Shown here in pieces: positions 49,851-57,768 of a DNA stretch of 63,951 nucleotides. The notes under the pieces are model-generated. The model saw nothing but the letters and a program-made list of their open reading frames with translations, did no database searches and had not been told where the DNA came from. The translations under genes were made by a program, and so were the position numbers. The DNA is taken from the NCBI GenBank assembly GCA_937951935.1, contig CALGAM010000105.1, forward strand, positions 1 through 63,951, written 5' to 3'. This DNA is from an uncultured Micromonospora sp. GTDB lineage: Bacteria; Actinomycetota; Actinomycetes; Mycobacteriales; Micromonosporaceae. The first letter of the stretch is position 1; every line of letters begins with the position of its first letter.

Positions 49851-50729
49851 ATGAACCGACGGGTACGGCGGTCCGGGCTGGTGCTGGGGGCGGTGCTGCT
49901 GGCGTTCGCGGCGGGGTGTGCCAACGGCGCGGGGGACGGGGGTGAGGGTGACCCGGCGGCGGAGGTTCCGGCGGGCGTGACGCAGGCGGCCGGAGTGCAG
50001 GCCGCTCCGGCGGCGACGCCGACGCCGGATCCGACCCCGGAACGGTCGGCGGTGGCCGGGCTGGGCGCTCGTCCGACGCCGTCGGCTACCTCTACCTCGT
50101 CGAAGACGCCGAGCAGGCGGCCGACGCCGCGACGGAAGCCGAAGCCGCCGGTGGAGACGCGGGTGCCGCCACCACCGAGACCGGTGGTCGACGAGGGGTG
50201 CACCAAGCCGCGGTACGAGGGGAGCCCGGCCAGCCGCGCGGAGGTCAAGCAGGCGCTGACCAACGCGGCGGGACGGGTCTACTGGCCGGTGTCGGCGCCG
50301 AGCATCCGGATTCCCGTCAACCTGATCAAGGCCACCGCGTGGCAGGAGAGCGGCTGGCAGTCGAACATTATCGCCTGCGACGGTGGGGTCGGGTTGATGC
50401 AGGTGATGCCGGACACGGCAAAGTGGATGAACCAGCGCTTCGAGAAAGCGTACGATATCAACAACTATCAGGACAATGCCTACCTGGGCGCGACCTACCT
50501 GGCCTGGCTCACCAAGTACATCGGGGACGCCTTCTTCGACGGTGACTACCGGCTGGACGCGGACCTGTGCACCAGCGAGCTGAACTCCTGCCTGCTCAAC
50601 GCGGTCATCTCGGCGTACAACTACGGCCACGGCGCGGTGGTGACCGACGACGGGATGCGGATACCGAACCCCCAGTACGTCCGCAACGTCCGGGCGTTGA
50701 TGACGGAGTGTGAATGTCTGTCCTTCTGA
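49851..50729 (+). CDS. Lytic transglycosylase (SLT) lipoprotein
   Basis: 292 aa. The signal peptide ends in the lipobox LAFAAGC. A long Pro/Thr/Lys-rich linker (about 50-120) spans the wall. The SLT domain (about 135-292) has the catalytic Glu in ATAWQESGWQ, then GVGLMQVMPDTAKWM and the late AYNYGHGAVV motif of family-1 lytic transglycosylases. It cleaves the MurNAc-GlcNAc bond. The ATG at 49851 follows GGGAGG (49841-49846). TAGGGT (49819-49824) is a -10 candidate giving a leader of about 20 nt. Three Cys in the SLT domain (TSELNSC region) may form disulfides. Confidence 0.92.
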   Translation: MNRRVRRSGLVLGAVLLAFAAGCANGAGDGGEGDPAAEVPAGVTQAAGVQAAPAATPTPDPTPERSAVAGLGARPTPSATSTSSKTPSRRPTPRRKPKPPVETRVPPPPRPVVDEGCTKPRYEGSPASRAEVKQALTNAAGRVYWPVSAPSIRIPVNLIKATAWQESGWQSNIIACDGGVGLMQVMPDTAKWMNQRFEKAYDINNYQDNAYLGATYLAWLTKYIGDAFFDGDYRLDADLCTSELNSCLLNAVISAYNYGHGAVVTDDGMRIPNPQYVRNVRALMTECECLSF

Positions 50730-50879
50730 GTTCGGCGGTCTGACCGCCGGCCGCGCCGATCGCGCGCCGGCTGACCACGGCTTTCGTCGACATTGGCAGG
50801 TCGGTCCACTGGACTTTCCCCACCAAGGGTGGATACGGTCGGTAGTGGAACCCTGCCTCTGAGTCAGGAGGGCCGACCG

Positions 50880-51773
50880 ATGAGGCTGCTGTGGCTGCCC
50901 GACGTACTCCGTTCCGCCGGGCTCACCGTGCACGAGGTCGGGGGGTGGCGTGACCGTGGATCGAGTTCCTTCGACCCGCACGGCATCATCTGTCACGAGA
51001 CCCGGGGATCTCGGACCAGCACCGACGCCGGCGAGATCTCCGTCCTGTTGAACGGGTCCCCCACCGCGCCGCCCCCGATCGCGCAGCTCTATCTGTCCCG
51101 CACCGGACACTGGCACGTGATCGCTTCCGGTCGGTGCAACCACGTGCGGGTCGGCTGGGCCGGCCCCTTCAAGGGAGTCGGCAACTCGGGCCTGCTCGGC
51201 ATCGAGGCGCAGCACGCCCTCGGCGAGCCGTGGACCGACCGACAGTACAACTCGTATGTGCGGGGAGTGGCGGCGATCCGCCGCCGCACCGGCTGGGGCG
51301 TCGCCGGGCACAAGGAGCACCAGCCCGGCGGCTACGGCCACTCCAGCGTCAAGACCGATCCCAGCTTCGACATGAACCGATTCCGGCGCGACGTCGAGGC
51401 GCTGCTGTCCGGAGAGGAGAACATCATGCCAGCACTGTCAGACGCGCAGCAGGAGCAGCTGTTCAAGTACGCGAAGGACACCAACTACATCCTCTGGCAG
51501 GGTGCGCAGAAGCCGGACGGCAGCGGGCGCACCGACATCCGGCAGCACTTCTACAACATCGAGGGGATGCTGACCGAGATCAAGGCCAACCAGATGACCA
51601 TGCTCGGCAGGGACTGGGTCAACGAGCAGGAGATCATCGACGGCGTCCTCGCGGGACTGGGGTCGAAGGATCTCGACGACGCGGTGGCCGCGCTGCGGGC
51701 GGCGTTCGGCGACCGCGCGGCGGAACTGGCCGCCAAACTGGCCGCCGCGACCACCACCACGGCAGGAGAGTAG
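50880..51773 (+). CDS. N-acetylmuramoyl-L-alanine amidase, phage-lysin-like
   Basis: 297 aa. The amidase_2/PGRP fold has its first Zn ligand in GIICHETRG (H39), a second region GIEAQHALGEPW, and the final VAGHKEHQPGGYG with KTDPSFDM. The C-terminal third (about 180-297) is helical, with DTNYILWQGAQKPDGSG and MLTEIKANQMTMLG. It resembles the tails of actinophage endolysins rather than host wall-binding domains. No signal peptide is present. The ATG at 50880 follows AGGAGG (50866-50871). No holin or phage gene is adjacent, so it is probably a domesticated lysin or a host enzyme exported another way. Confidence 0.85.
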   Translation: MRLLWLPDVLRSAGLTVHEVGGWRDRGSSSFDPHGIICHETRGSRTSTDAGEISVLLNGSPTAPPPIAQLYLSRTGHWHVIASGRCNHVRVGWAGPFKGVGNSGLLGIEAQHALGEPWTDRQYNSYVRGVAAIRRRTGWGVAGHKEHQPGGYGHSSVKTDPSFDMNRFRRDVEALLSGEENIMPALSDAQQEQLFKYAKDTNYILWQGAQKPDGSGRTDIRQHFYNIEGMLTEIKANQMTMLGRDWVNEQEIIDGVLAGLGSKDLDDAVAALRAAFGDRAAELAAKLAAATTTTAGE

Positions 51774-51799
51774 CGCCGGCGCCGCCGCGGGGTGCCTGG

Positions 51800-52843
51800 C
51801 TAGCGGCGTCGCCGCCGCAGCCAGGCGTCCTCGGCGGCGTAGTCGAAGTAGTTGACGTGGCCGCCGCGGAGCAGGTCCGGGAAGACGACCCGCCAGTCTC
51901 GGCCCCGCGCGGCGTCCACCAGCCAGCGCACCGTCGCCGGCAGCGAGTCCAGGTAACCGGTCACCGGTCGGTAGCCGAGCTGCCGTCGTGCCAGGCTCGT
52001 GTCCAGCACCACCGGCTCCGGCACCGACCAGGGCGTCTCACCCACCGGAGGGGCCGGGGAGGGACCCTCGATCAGCACCTCCTCGGCCCGGTGGTCCAGC
52101 ACCGCGTCGATGGCCGCGCCGATCTCCGCGACGGTGGGCGGGTCCGGGTCGGCGGCGTTGAGCACCCGGGCGCCGGGCTCGTTGGCGGCGAGCCGGATCA
52201 GCTCGGCGAGGTTGGCGGTGGACACCGGATGCAGCCGGCTGCGTCCGCCGTAGGCGAGGATCCGGACCGGACGGCCGTCCAGGGCCCGCTTGACGAAGTA
52301 CCACTCGCGCGGGCGCCTGCTGTACGGCCCGTGGATCGCGCCGGCCCGCAGCAGCGTGGTGGGGAGGACCGCGCCGGCGGCGAGCAGGTCGCGCTCCAGG
52401 GCGGCCTTCTCCCGCGCGTAGCCGGCGCCGGGTCCACCGTAGGAGGGGGCGACGGTCGGCTGGGTCTCGGCGATCGGCACCGGGAACCGGGCACCCTGCT
52501 CGCCGACGACCCGACCCGCGGCGTCCACGTAGACCGCGGCGCTGGAGACGACGACGGCCGAGCCGATCCGGTCGGCGAGCGCCAGGAGTTGGCGGGCGTG
52601 TCGGGCGCCGTACGCGACACTGTCGACGAGCACGTCACAGCCGTCGCCGAGCGCGGTGGCCAGCGCGGCGTGATCCTCGCGGTCCAGGTGGACGAGTTCC
52701 ACGTTCCAGGCGGGGGGCCAGGGCGCGCCGGCACGCAGGCCGCGCGCGGCGGCCCGTACGTGCCAACCGTCGGCGACCAGCGCCCGCACGGCGGCGCGTC
52801 CGATCTGACCGGTGGCCCCGAGCACCAGTGCGACCCTGTCCAT
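51800..52843 (-). CDS. NAD-dependent epimerase/dehydratase family protein
   Basis: 347 aa, an extended short-chain dehydrogenase. The Rossmann motif VLGATGQIGRAAV (residues 7-19) binds NAD(P). The active-site Tyr-Lys of this group is probably in GAGYAREKAALE, with Ser in VVVSSAAVYVD. The C-terminal substrate domain is of UDP-sugar-epimerase type (GYRPVTGYLDSLPATVRWL). Substrate unknown. The ATG at 52843 is preceded by a leaderless -10 box. It stands alone between the amidase and the cold-shock gene. Confidence 0.86.
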   Translation of the reverse strand: MDRVALVLGATGQIGRAAVRALVADGWHVRAAARGLRAGAPWPPAWNVELVHLDREDHAALATALGDGCDVLVDSVAYGARHARQLLALADRIGSAVVVSSAAVYVDAAGRVVGEQGARFPVPIAETQPTVAPSYGGPGAGYAREKAALERDLLAAGAVLPTTLLRAGAIHGPYSRRPREWYFVKRALDGRPVRILAYGGRSRLHPVSTANLAELIRLAANEPGARVLNAADPDPPTVAEIGAAIDAVLDHRAEEVLIEGPSPAPPVGETPWSVPEPVVLDTSLARRQLGYRPVTGYLDSLPATVRWLVDAARGRDWRVVFPDLLRGGHVNYFDYAAEDAWLRRRRR

Positions 52844-52850
52844 GCGGCTC

Positions 52851-52856
52851 AGGCTA
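52851..52856 (-). promoter_or_regulatory. Leaderless -10 box of the NAD-epimerase gene
   Basis: TAGCCT on the minus strand ends 7 nt before the ATG at 52843; no SD is present. Confidence 0.55.
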
Positions 52857-52988
52857 GAGGCGCCGGCGTGGTCCGGACCTGGGGTTTGGCCCGTCGGCCG
52901 AACCGCCCGTGTGGGTCGTGCTCCGGGCGGTGCCGCGACACGGAGGACGGGGCACCGACCCGGCGTCGGCGCGAGCGGTCCGAACGGT

Positions 52989-53192
52989 TCAGCAGGGCTG
53001 GACGTTCGCCGCCTGCGGACCCTTCTCCGCCTGCGTCACCTCGAACTCGACCTGTTGCCCCTCGCTGAGTTCCCGGTAGCCGGAGGTCGCGATCGCCGAG
53101 TAGTGGACGAAGACGTCGGGGCCACCGCCGTCCGGCGTGATGAAGCCGAAGCCTTTTTCCGAGTTGAACCACTTCACGGTGCCGGTTGCCAT
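52989..53192 (-). CDS. Cold-shock protein (CspA family)
   Basis: 67 aa, the usual CSD length. RNP1 KGFGFITP and RNP2 VFVHYSAI are intact, preceded by GTVKWFNSE. It binds single-stranded RNA and DNA as an RNA chaperone. The C terminus QAANVQPC ends in Cys. The ATG at 53192 follows AAGGAGA at 7 nt, a strong SD consistent with high expression. A long leader typical of cold-induced csp genes cannot be verified from the sequence. Confidence 0.95.
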   Translation of the reverse strand: MATGTVKWFNSEKGFGFITPDGGGPDVFVHYSAIATSGYRELSEGQQVEFEVTQAEKGPQAANVQPC

Positions 53193-53386
53193 GCGAGTCT
53201 CCTTAGCGGCGCGTCTGTTTGCGGCGCGCGCCCCGTACGTTACTGACGGTAGCGGTCCGCGGTGCCGGGCGCGGCCGGAAGTCCCGACGCGCCACCAGGA
53301 AGCGGGCGGTCTCACCGGGTCGACCCCGAGATCGTCTCAGGGTGATGCCAGGTACGAACCCTGATGTCCGGGTCGATGCTTCGGCG

Positions 53387-53392
53387 TACTGT
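53387..53392 (+). promoter_or_regulatory. Leaderless -10 box of the second DedA gene
   Basis: TACTGT ends 8 nt before the GTG at 53401 and no SD is visible. Confidence 0.55.
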
Positions 53393-53400
53393 CCTTCCCC

Positions 53401-54009
53401 GTGGGGGACTGGTTGGGGCAGACAGGGGAGTTGCCGGCGACGCTGTTCCTGACGGCGCTCGGCATGATCATGGTGCTGGACGCCGTTCCGCTGCTGGGCG
53501 TCCTGGTGCCCGGGGACGTCGCCGTGCTTGCCGCGGTGGGAATCGGTCACCCGGCCAGCGCCGCCGCCTTCCTGGCCGTCGTGGCGGGCTGCCTGGCCGG
53601 GTGGTCGCTGACCTTCCTCGCCGGTCGGGTGTTGGGCGCCCGGCTGCGCCGCAGCCGGGCCGGTAGGTGGATCGGGGAGACGCGCTGGTCGGCCGCGGAG
53701 CGGCTGCTCGTGCGGGGCGGCGGGCGGATGGTGATGGTGGCGCCCTTCCTGCCGGTGCTGAACGCGCTGCTGCCCCTCGCCGCGGGTGGACTGCGGATGT
53801 CGTACCGCCGGTTTCTCGGCTTCGCGGTGGTCGGCGCGATGCTGTGGGCCGGACTCTACACGCTGCTCGGCGTCGTGGCCCGGTCGCTGGACGGCCTGCT
53901 GCCCGGCGGGACGTTCGCGACGGTGGGCACGATCGGCTTCGGGCTGTTCCTCGGCGGGCTGGTGCTGCTCGGACTCCGCCGCCGCGTCGGCGAGGCGACG
54001 CACGACTGA
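53401..54009 (+). CDS. DedA/VTT-family membrane protein
   Basis: 202 aa, the DedA length. The re-entrant helix region LDAVPLLGVLVPGDVAVLAAVGIG and the second motif FLPVLNALLPLAAGGLRMSYRRF are present. The usual acidic residue after P-G is Asp (PGD), and the usual Arg of the F-R-PG motif is not visible. Members move polyprenyl or phospholipids across the membrane. It is the second DedA-type gene in the window, and unlike the one at 48279 it has no PAP2 part. Confidence 0.84.
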   Translation: MGDWLGQTGELPATLFLTALGMIMVLDAVPLLGVLVPGDVAVLAAVGIGHPASAAAFLAVVAGCLAGWSLTFLAGRVLGARLRRSRAGRWIGETRWSAAERLLVRGGGRMVMVAPFLPVLNALLPLAAGGLRMSYRRFLGFAVVGAMLWAGLYTLLGVVARSLDGLLPGGTFATVGTIGFGLFLGGLVLLGLRRRVGEATHD

Positions 54010-54176
54010 GCCGGTGGGGGCCACGGGACCGAGGCGAGGCGGCCGAGAGGCGCGGCGTGCGGCGTACCGGCGGGGCGGGTGGGGAACCGTGCGGCGTACC
54101 GGCACAGCGGTGGGCGGGGGCACGTCGTCGCGCGCCCAGGCCGGCCCGAGGGCCCGGCCTGGCATACTGCCCACCC

Positions 54177-54437
54177 GTGGTGTTGTCGAGAGGCTGGGCC
54201 GTGTTCCTGACCCTGGTCGGGGTCTGGACCTGGGCGATCTGGCCGCGTTTCGCGGTGGCGATCTGGCAGGACCCACGCGCCTGGTCGGGCGGGGAGATCG
54301 GCCAGGGCCGTCCCACCGGGTTCCTCTGGGTGCACGCGCTGCTGATCGTGGCGTCCCTGGCCATCGGTACAGCGGTGGGCACGCTCGGCGTGCGGGGCTG
54401 GTGGGCGGCCCGACGGGGTACCGCGACGAGGGGGTGA
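54177..54437 (+). CDS. SCO4848-type small membrane protein
   Basis: 86 aa with two helices (about 6-28 and 48-75). WAVFLTLVGVWTWAIWPRFAVAIW and then GRPTGFLWVHALLI-type residues, split by a charged loop (QDPRAWSGGEIG), match the SCO4848 family as I remember it. Function is unknown. The GTG at 54177 is the first of two adjacent GTG codons. CATACT (54163-54168) lies 8 nt before it, so this message may also be leaderless. Confidence 0.75.
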   Translation: MVLSRGWAVFLTLVGVWTWAIWPRFAVAIWQDPRAWSGGEIGQGRPTGFLWVHALLIVASLAIGTAVGTLGVRGWWAARRGTATRG

Positions 54438-54677
54438 CTTTCTCCCGGCCCGTCGTCGGCCGTTCTCGCCCGTTTCGCCGTCCCCGCCACGGCGGCGGGC
54501 AGACACCCTGGCCGGCCCGTCGGTCCGCCGGCCGGTGGTGGCGCCACCACCGGCCGGGGTGTGCGCGTCCGTGGCGCACCGCCACCCGTTTCGGGCGTGC
54601 TCGACGGCACGTCCGGACGCGCATCGTGCGGTTCGTCACACCGTCGCCCCTTCCGCCGGGGCTGGGTGTGACACGCG

Positions 54678-54749
54678 CTCCCGGACGAGGATTCGAACCT
54701 CGGTTTCCTGATCCAGAGTCAGGCGTCCTGCCAGTTGGACGATCCGGGA
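54678..54749 (-). tRNA. tRNA-Gln(CTG)
   Basis: 72 nt. Acceptor TCCCGGA/TCCGGGA with discriminator G, anticodon stem CCTGA/TCAGG, loop CTCTGGA with anticodon CTG, T arm CGAGG-TTCGAAT-CCTCG. It reads CAG codons. CCA is not encoded. Confidence 0.95.
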
Positions 54750-54953
54750 AGGAAGCCGGCGGGGCGGCTGCGTCGGCCGTGCCCGGTGCCGGATGAGCGC
54801 CACCCGGCCGGGCCGACGGCTCGAACCGCACAATGCTTGCCCGCCTCGCCGGAACGCGATGATGCCCGTCCCGCCGGCAACGGCGATGGTGCCCGTGTCG
54901 GCGGGACGCGGTCAGGTCCGGTCGCGGCTGCCGCCGCGCGGGCCTTCGGTGCG

Positions 54954-55026
54954 TGCTCCGGGTGCGATTCGAACGCACACTGTGCGCGGTTTGAGCGCGC
55001 TGCCTCTGCCGTTGGGCTACCGGAGC
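54954..55026 (-). tRNA. tRNA-Leu(CAA)-like, 73 nt with a short variable loop
   Basis: Acceptor GCTCCGG/CCGGAGC, discriminator A, anticodon stem GCGCG/CGCGC with loop CTCAAAC (anticodon CAA, complement of 54991-54993), T arm GTGCG-TTCGAAT-CGCAC. The variable loop is 5 nt (ACAGT), identical to that of the tRNA at 14047. The D-arm segment TAGCCCAACGGCAGAGGC is also identical between the two. So this is a second class I body carrying a Leu anticodon. The stems differ and covary, which argues for a functional gene. Confidence 0.8.
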
Positions 55027-55700
55027 GGGCGGATCGGGCAGACGGCCACGGGGAACTCCGGACACCCGGGCGCAGACCAGGCACAGGCACCGGAGCGGCG
55101 CCGTGGGTCGCCGTCTCGCACCAACTCTATATTCTTACGCAGACCGTTCCGGGGGCGAACCGTGACCTCCCGTCGGGAGCCTGGCGGGCCGAGCACCAGG
55201 CCACCGGCCCGGGCGGCCCGCGGCGGAGAACCGAATCCGGCGTCGCCCGTCCGCGGACGCGGGTGAGTCGGTCCGGCTGGACGGGGGTCGGGCCGTCGTC
55301 CCCGGTCCGACGCTCGCCGGGCCGGCACGGTGCCGACCACCGGCGGACGAAGACTCCCCACTGTGGATTTGTCAACAGCCACGTGTCCGGCCGCGCTCGG
55401 AGACGGCGGACGGCGGGAATCGGACCCGCGACCTCCGGACGCGACGCGCCGCAGCGTGCGCCACGCCCGGTGCGGGAAGCGTTCCCGGGCGGTCGTCCCG
55501 CCTGCGGTGACCGGCGCGACAACCACGGTAGGACGCCGCGCCCGCGGGCGACAACGGGGTTTCCGGCCGTGAGGGCCGGCTCGGACCGCCGAGGCGTGTC
55601 GACGCGGACGCCAACCGCGCCGCCCCGGCGCCCGCCCGAGGTGTCCGGCGGGTCGCCGGAGGTCCGACGGCGCCGCGCGGGTGTGCCGGTGTCGCCGGGG
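55027..55700. other. tRNA-flanking intergenic region with no protein gene
   Basis: 674 nt between the last tRNA and the MBL hydrolase gene. No frame is convincing. An AT-rich patch (55128-55142) upstream of the tRNAs on the minus strand may be their promoter region. Apart from the tRNA-Pro-like relic at 55406-55470 I see nothing definable. Confidence 0.4.
55406..55470 (-). pseudogene. Decayed tRNA-Pro-like sequence
   Basis: On the minus strand CGGGCG and CGTCCG can form six acceptor pairs (one G.T). The D arm GCGC/GCGC and T arm GCGGG-TCCGATT-CCCGC are intact and match the layout of tRNA-Pro. Between D and T arms only 16 nt remain instead of about 23: the 3' half of the anticodon stem is missing, U33 is C, and the D loop lacks GG. 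A CGG triplet survives where the anticodon would be. It is therefore probably a dead tRNA-Pro(CGG) copy. Confidence 0.5.
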
Positions 55701-56357
55701 TCACCAGCCGCGGGCGCGCCACTGCGGCAACGCGGGGCGCTCGGCTCCCAGCGTGCTGTCCCGACCGTGGCCGGGGTAGAACCACGTCTCGTCCGGTAGC
55801 CGGTCGAAGAGCTTGCGTTCGACGTCGGTGATCAGTGAGGTGAACCGGGCCGGGTCCCGGTCGGTGTTCCCTACCCCGCCCGGGAACAGGCTGTCCCCGG
55901 TGAACAGGTGAACGCCGTCGACGTCGTCCTGGTAGAGCAGGGCGACGGAGCCGGGGGTGTGCCCGACCAGGTGGATCACCTCCAGCTCACGGGCGCCGAC
56001 GCGGATCCGGTCGCCGTCGGTGAGCAGCTCGGAGGGAAGCGGCAGGCCCTCGGCGTCGGCGGTGTGGACCAGCGACCGGGCTCCGGTGGCCGCGACCACC
56101 TCCTGCAGCGCCATCCAGTGATCCTGGTGACGGTGGGTGGTGACCACCGCCGACAGGCCGCCGTCCCCGACCAGCTCCAGCAGCCGGGGTGCCTCGTTGG
56201 CCGCGTCGATCAGCACCTGCTCCCCGGTGGCGGGGCAGCGCAGCAGGTAGGCGTTGTTGTCCATCGGGCCCACCGAGAGCTTGCTGACGATCAGCCCGGT
56301 CATCTCCCGCACGTCGGCCGGGCCGCCCGGGGTGACGTTGCCGGTGTAGGTGCTCAT
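55701..56357 (-). CDS. MBL-fold metallo-hydrolase, glyoxalase II-like
   Basis: 218 aa. The zinc motif is THRHQDHW (H-X-H-X-D-H), with further ligands His in LVGHTPGSVALLY and Asp in FTGDSLFPGG, then a final His in FYPGHGRDS. This is the glyoxalase II-like group of single-domain hydrolases. The natural substrate is unknown; thioesters or persulfides are candidates. The ATG at 56357 follows GGAG. It is divergent from rsgA and stands near uvrA, as in other actinobacteria. Confidence 0.9.
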   Translation of the reverse strand: MSTYTGNVTPGGPADVREMTGLIVSKLSVGPMDNNAYLLRCPATGEQVLIDAANEAPRLLELVGDGGLSAVVTTHRHQDHWMALQEVVAATGARSLVHTADAEGLPLPSELLTDGDRIRVGARELEVIHLVGHTPGSVALLYQDDVDGVHLFTGDSLFPGGVGNTDRDPARFTSLITDVERKLFDRLPDETWFYPGHGRDSTLGAERPALPQWRARGW

Positions 56358-56477
56358 GGTCGTACTCCGATCCGCCGGGTGAGGGGCCGGTGCCACGGCT
56401 GACGACGATAGCCGCCGGCGGCGCGGAATTGGCTTTCGGCGTGGCCGGGCCGCCACCTACTGTCGGGGCCGGCGCGG

Positions 56478-57593
56478 GTGGACGACCTGCGCGAACGCAC
56501 CTTCGGCGATGGGCTGACCATGACCTTCGATCTCGCGTCTGTCGGCTGGGACACGTCGCTGGCCGCCGCGTTCGGTGACCGTGGCGGCGACCGACCCGGA
56601 CGGGTGCTCCGCGCCGACCGGGGCGTCTGCACGGTTCTCTGCGCCGAGGGCACGGTGCGGGCCAGCGTCGGCGGCGCCGTGCTGGTCGGCGCGGCCCGGG
56701 ACGCGCGCAACCTGCCGTGTGCCGGCGACTGGGTGGCGCTGCGGACCTGGCCGGACCAGCGGGTCACCATCGAGGCGGTGTTGCCCCGGCGGACGGCCGT
56801 GGTACGCCGTACCGCGGACAAGGACTCCACCGGCCAGGTGCTGGCCGCCAACGTCGACGTCGCGGTGGTGGTCGAGCCGCTGCACCCGACGCCCGACACG
56901 GGGCGGATCGAGCGGCTGCTCGCCCTGGCCTGGGAGTCGGGAGCGCAGCCGCTGGTGGTGCTCACCAAGTGTGACCTGGTCCCCGACCCCGCCGCGGTCG
57001 CCGCGCAGCTGCGTCGGGCCGCGCCCGGGGTCGAGGTGTTGCCGGTCAGCGCCCACCGGAAGAAGGGCCTGGACCGGCTGCGCCGGCTCGCCGCCGGCCG
57101 CACCCTCGCCCTGCTGGGTCCCTCCGGCGCGGGAAAGTCGACCCTGGTCAACGCGCTGGTCGGGGCGACGGTGATGACCACCCAGGGGGTGCGCGGGGTG
57201 GACGGGAAGGGCCGGCACACCACCACCCACCGTGAGCTGGTCATGATTCCCGGTGGTGGGGCGGTGATCGACACCCCGGGCGTGCGGGCGGTCGGTCTGC
57301 TCGACACGGCGGCCGGTCTCGACCAGGCGTTCGCGGACGTCACGGCGCTGGTCGCGGCGTGCCGGTTCGCCGACTGCGGACACCGGGGCGAGCCGGGCTG
57401 CGCGGTTCGGGCGGCCCTGGACTCCGGCGAGCTCGACGCGCGCCGCTGGGCGAACTGGCAGAAACTCCAGCGGGAGGTGGCGTACGAGACGCGCCGCCAG
57501 GACCGGCGGCTGGCGGCCGAGGAGCGTCGCCGCTGGCGGCGGATCCACCGGGAACAGCGCGGTGGGCGCGCCGGTGGCGAGGTCGGCTGGTGA
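56478..57593 (+). CDS. rsgA: Ribosome small-subunit-dependent GTPase RsgA
   Basis: 371 aa. A circularly permuted GTPase with motif order G4 (LTKCDL), G1 (GPSGAGKST), G3 (DTPG). An N-terminal OB-type domain precedes it, and a C-terminal zinc module CRFADCGHRGEPGC (Cys-Cys-His-Cys) follows. It checks late 30S maturation. The C terminus is a basic helix. The GTG at 56478 is used; the ATG at 56520 starts a stretch (MTFDLASVGWD) that may be the true beginning, and neither has a good SD. TACTGT (56458-56463) is a -10 candidate. Confidence 0.92.
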   Translation: MDDLRERTFGDGLTMTFDLASVGWDTSLAAAFGDRGGDRPGRVLRADRGVCTVLCAEGTVRASVGGAVLVGAARDARNLPCAGDWVALRTWPDQRVTIEAVLPRRTAVVRRTADKDSTGQVLAANVDVAVVVEPLHPTPDTGRIERLLALAWESGAQPLVVLTKCDLVPDPAAVAAQLRRAAPGVEVLPVSAHRKKGLDRLRRLAAGRTLALLGPSGAGKSTLVNALVGATVMTTQGVRGVDGKGRHTTTHRELVMIPGGGAVIDTPGVRAVGLLDTAAGLDQAFADVTALVAACRFADCGHRGEPGCAVRAALDSGELDARRWANWQKLQREVAYETRRQDRRLAAEERRRWRRIHREQRGGRAGGEVGW

Positions 57594-57768
57594 ACGCGCC
57601 ACCACGCGTGGCCGGCCGGGGCGACCACCCGGCGTGAGCTGCGGAGACGACCGGTTGCGGGAAACTGTCGTACGCCGGGGCTAGAGTTGCCGAGGCGCTG
57701 TTCTGCGCTGGGAACGGCGCCGCTGTGCGCCCAACGAACCGGACAAAACGTTATGGAGTGCGCGGACA

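Noticed and set aside
50880..51773. Prophage remnant around the lysin-like amidase
   Set aside because: No integrase, holin, tail or capsid gene and no att-like repeats lie within several kb; neighbours are ordinary host genes.
55365..55381. Degenerate DnaA-box-like pair near 55370
   Set aside because: Two imperfect matches without a cluster, no AT-rich unwinding element and no dnaA or dnaN nearby.
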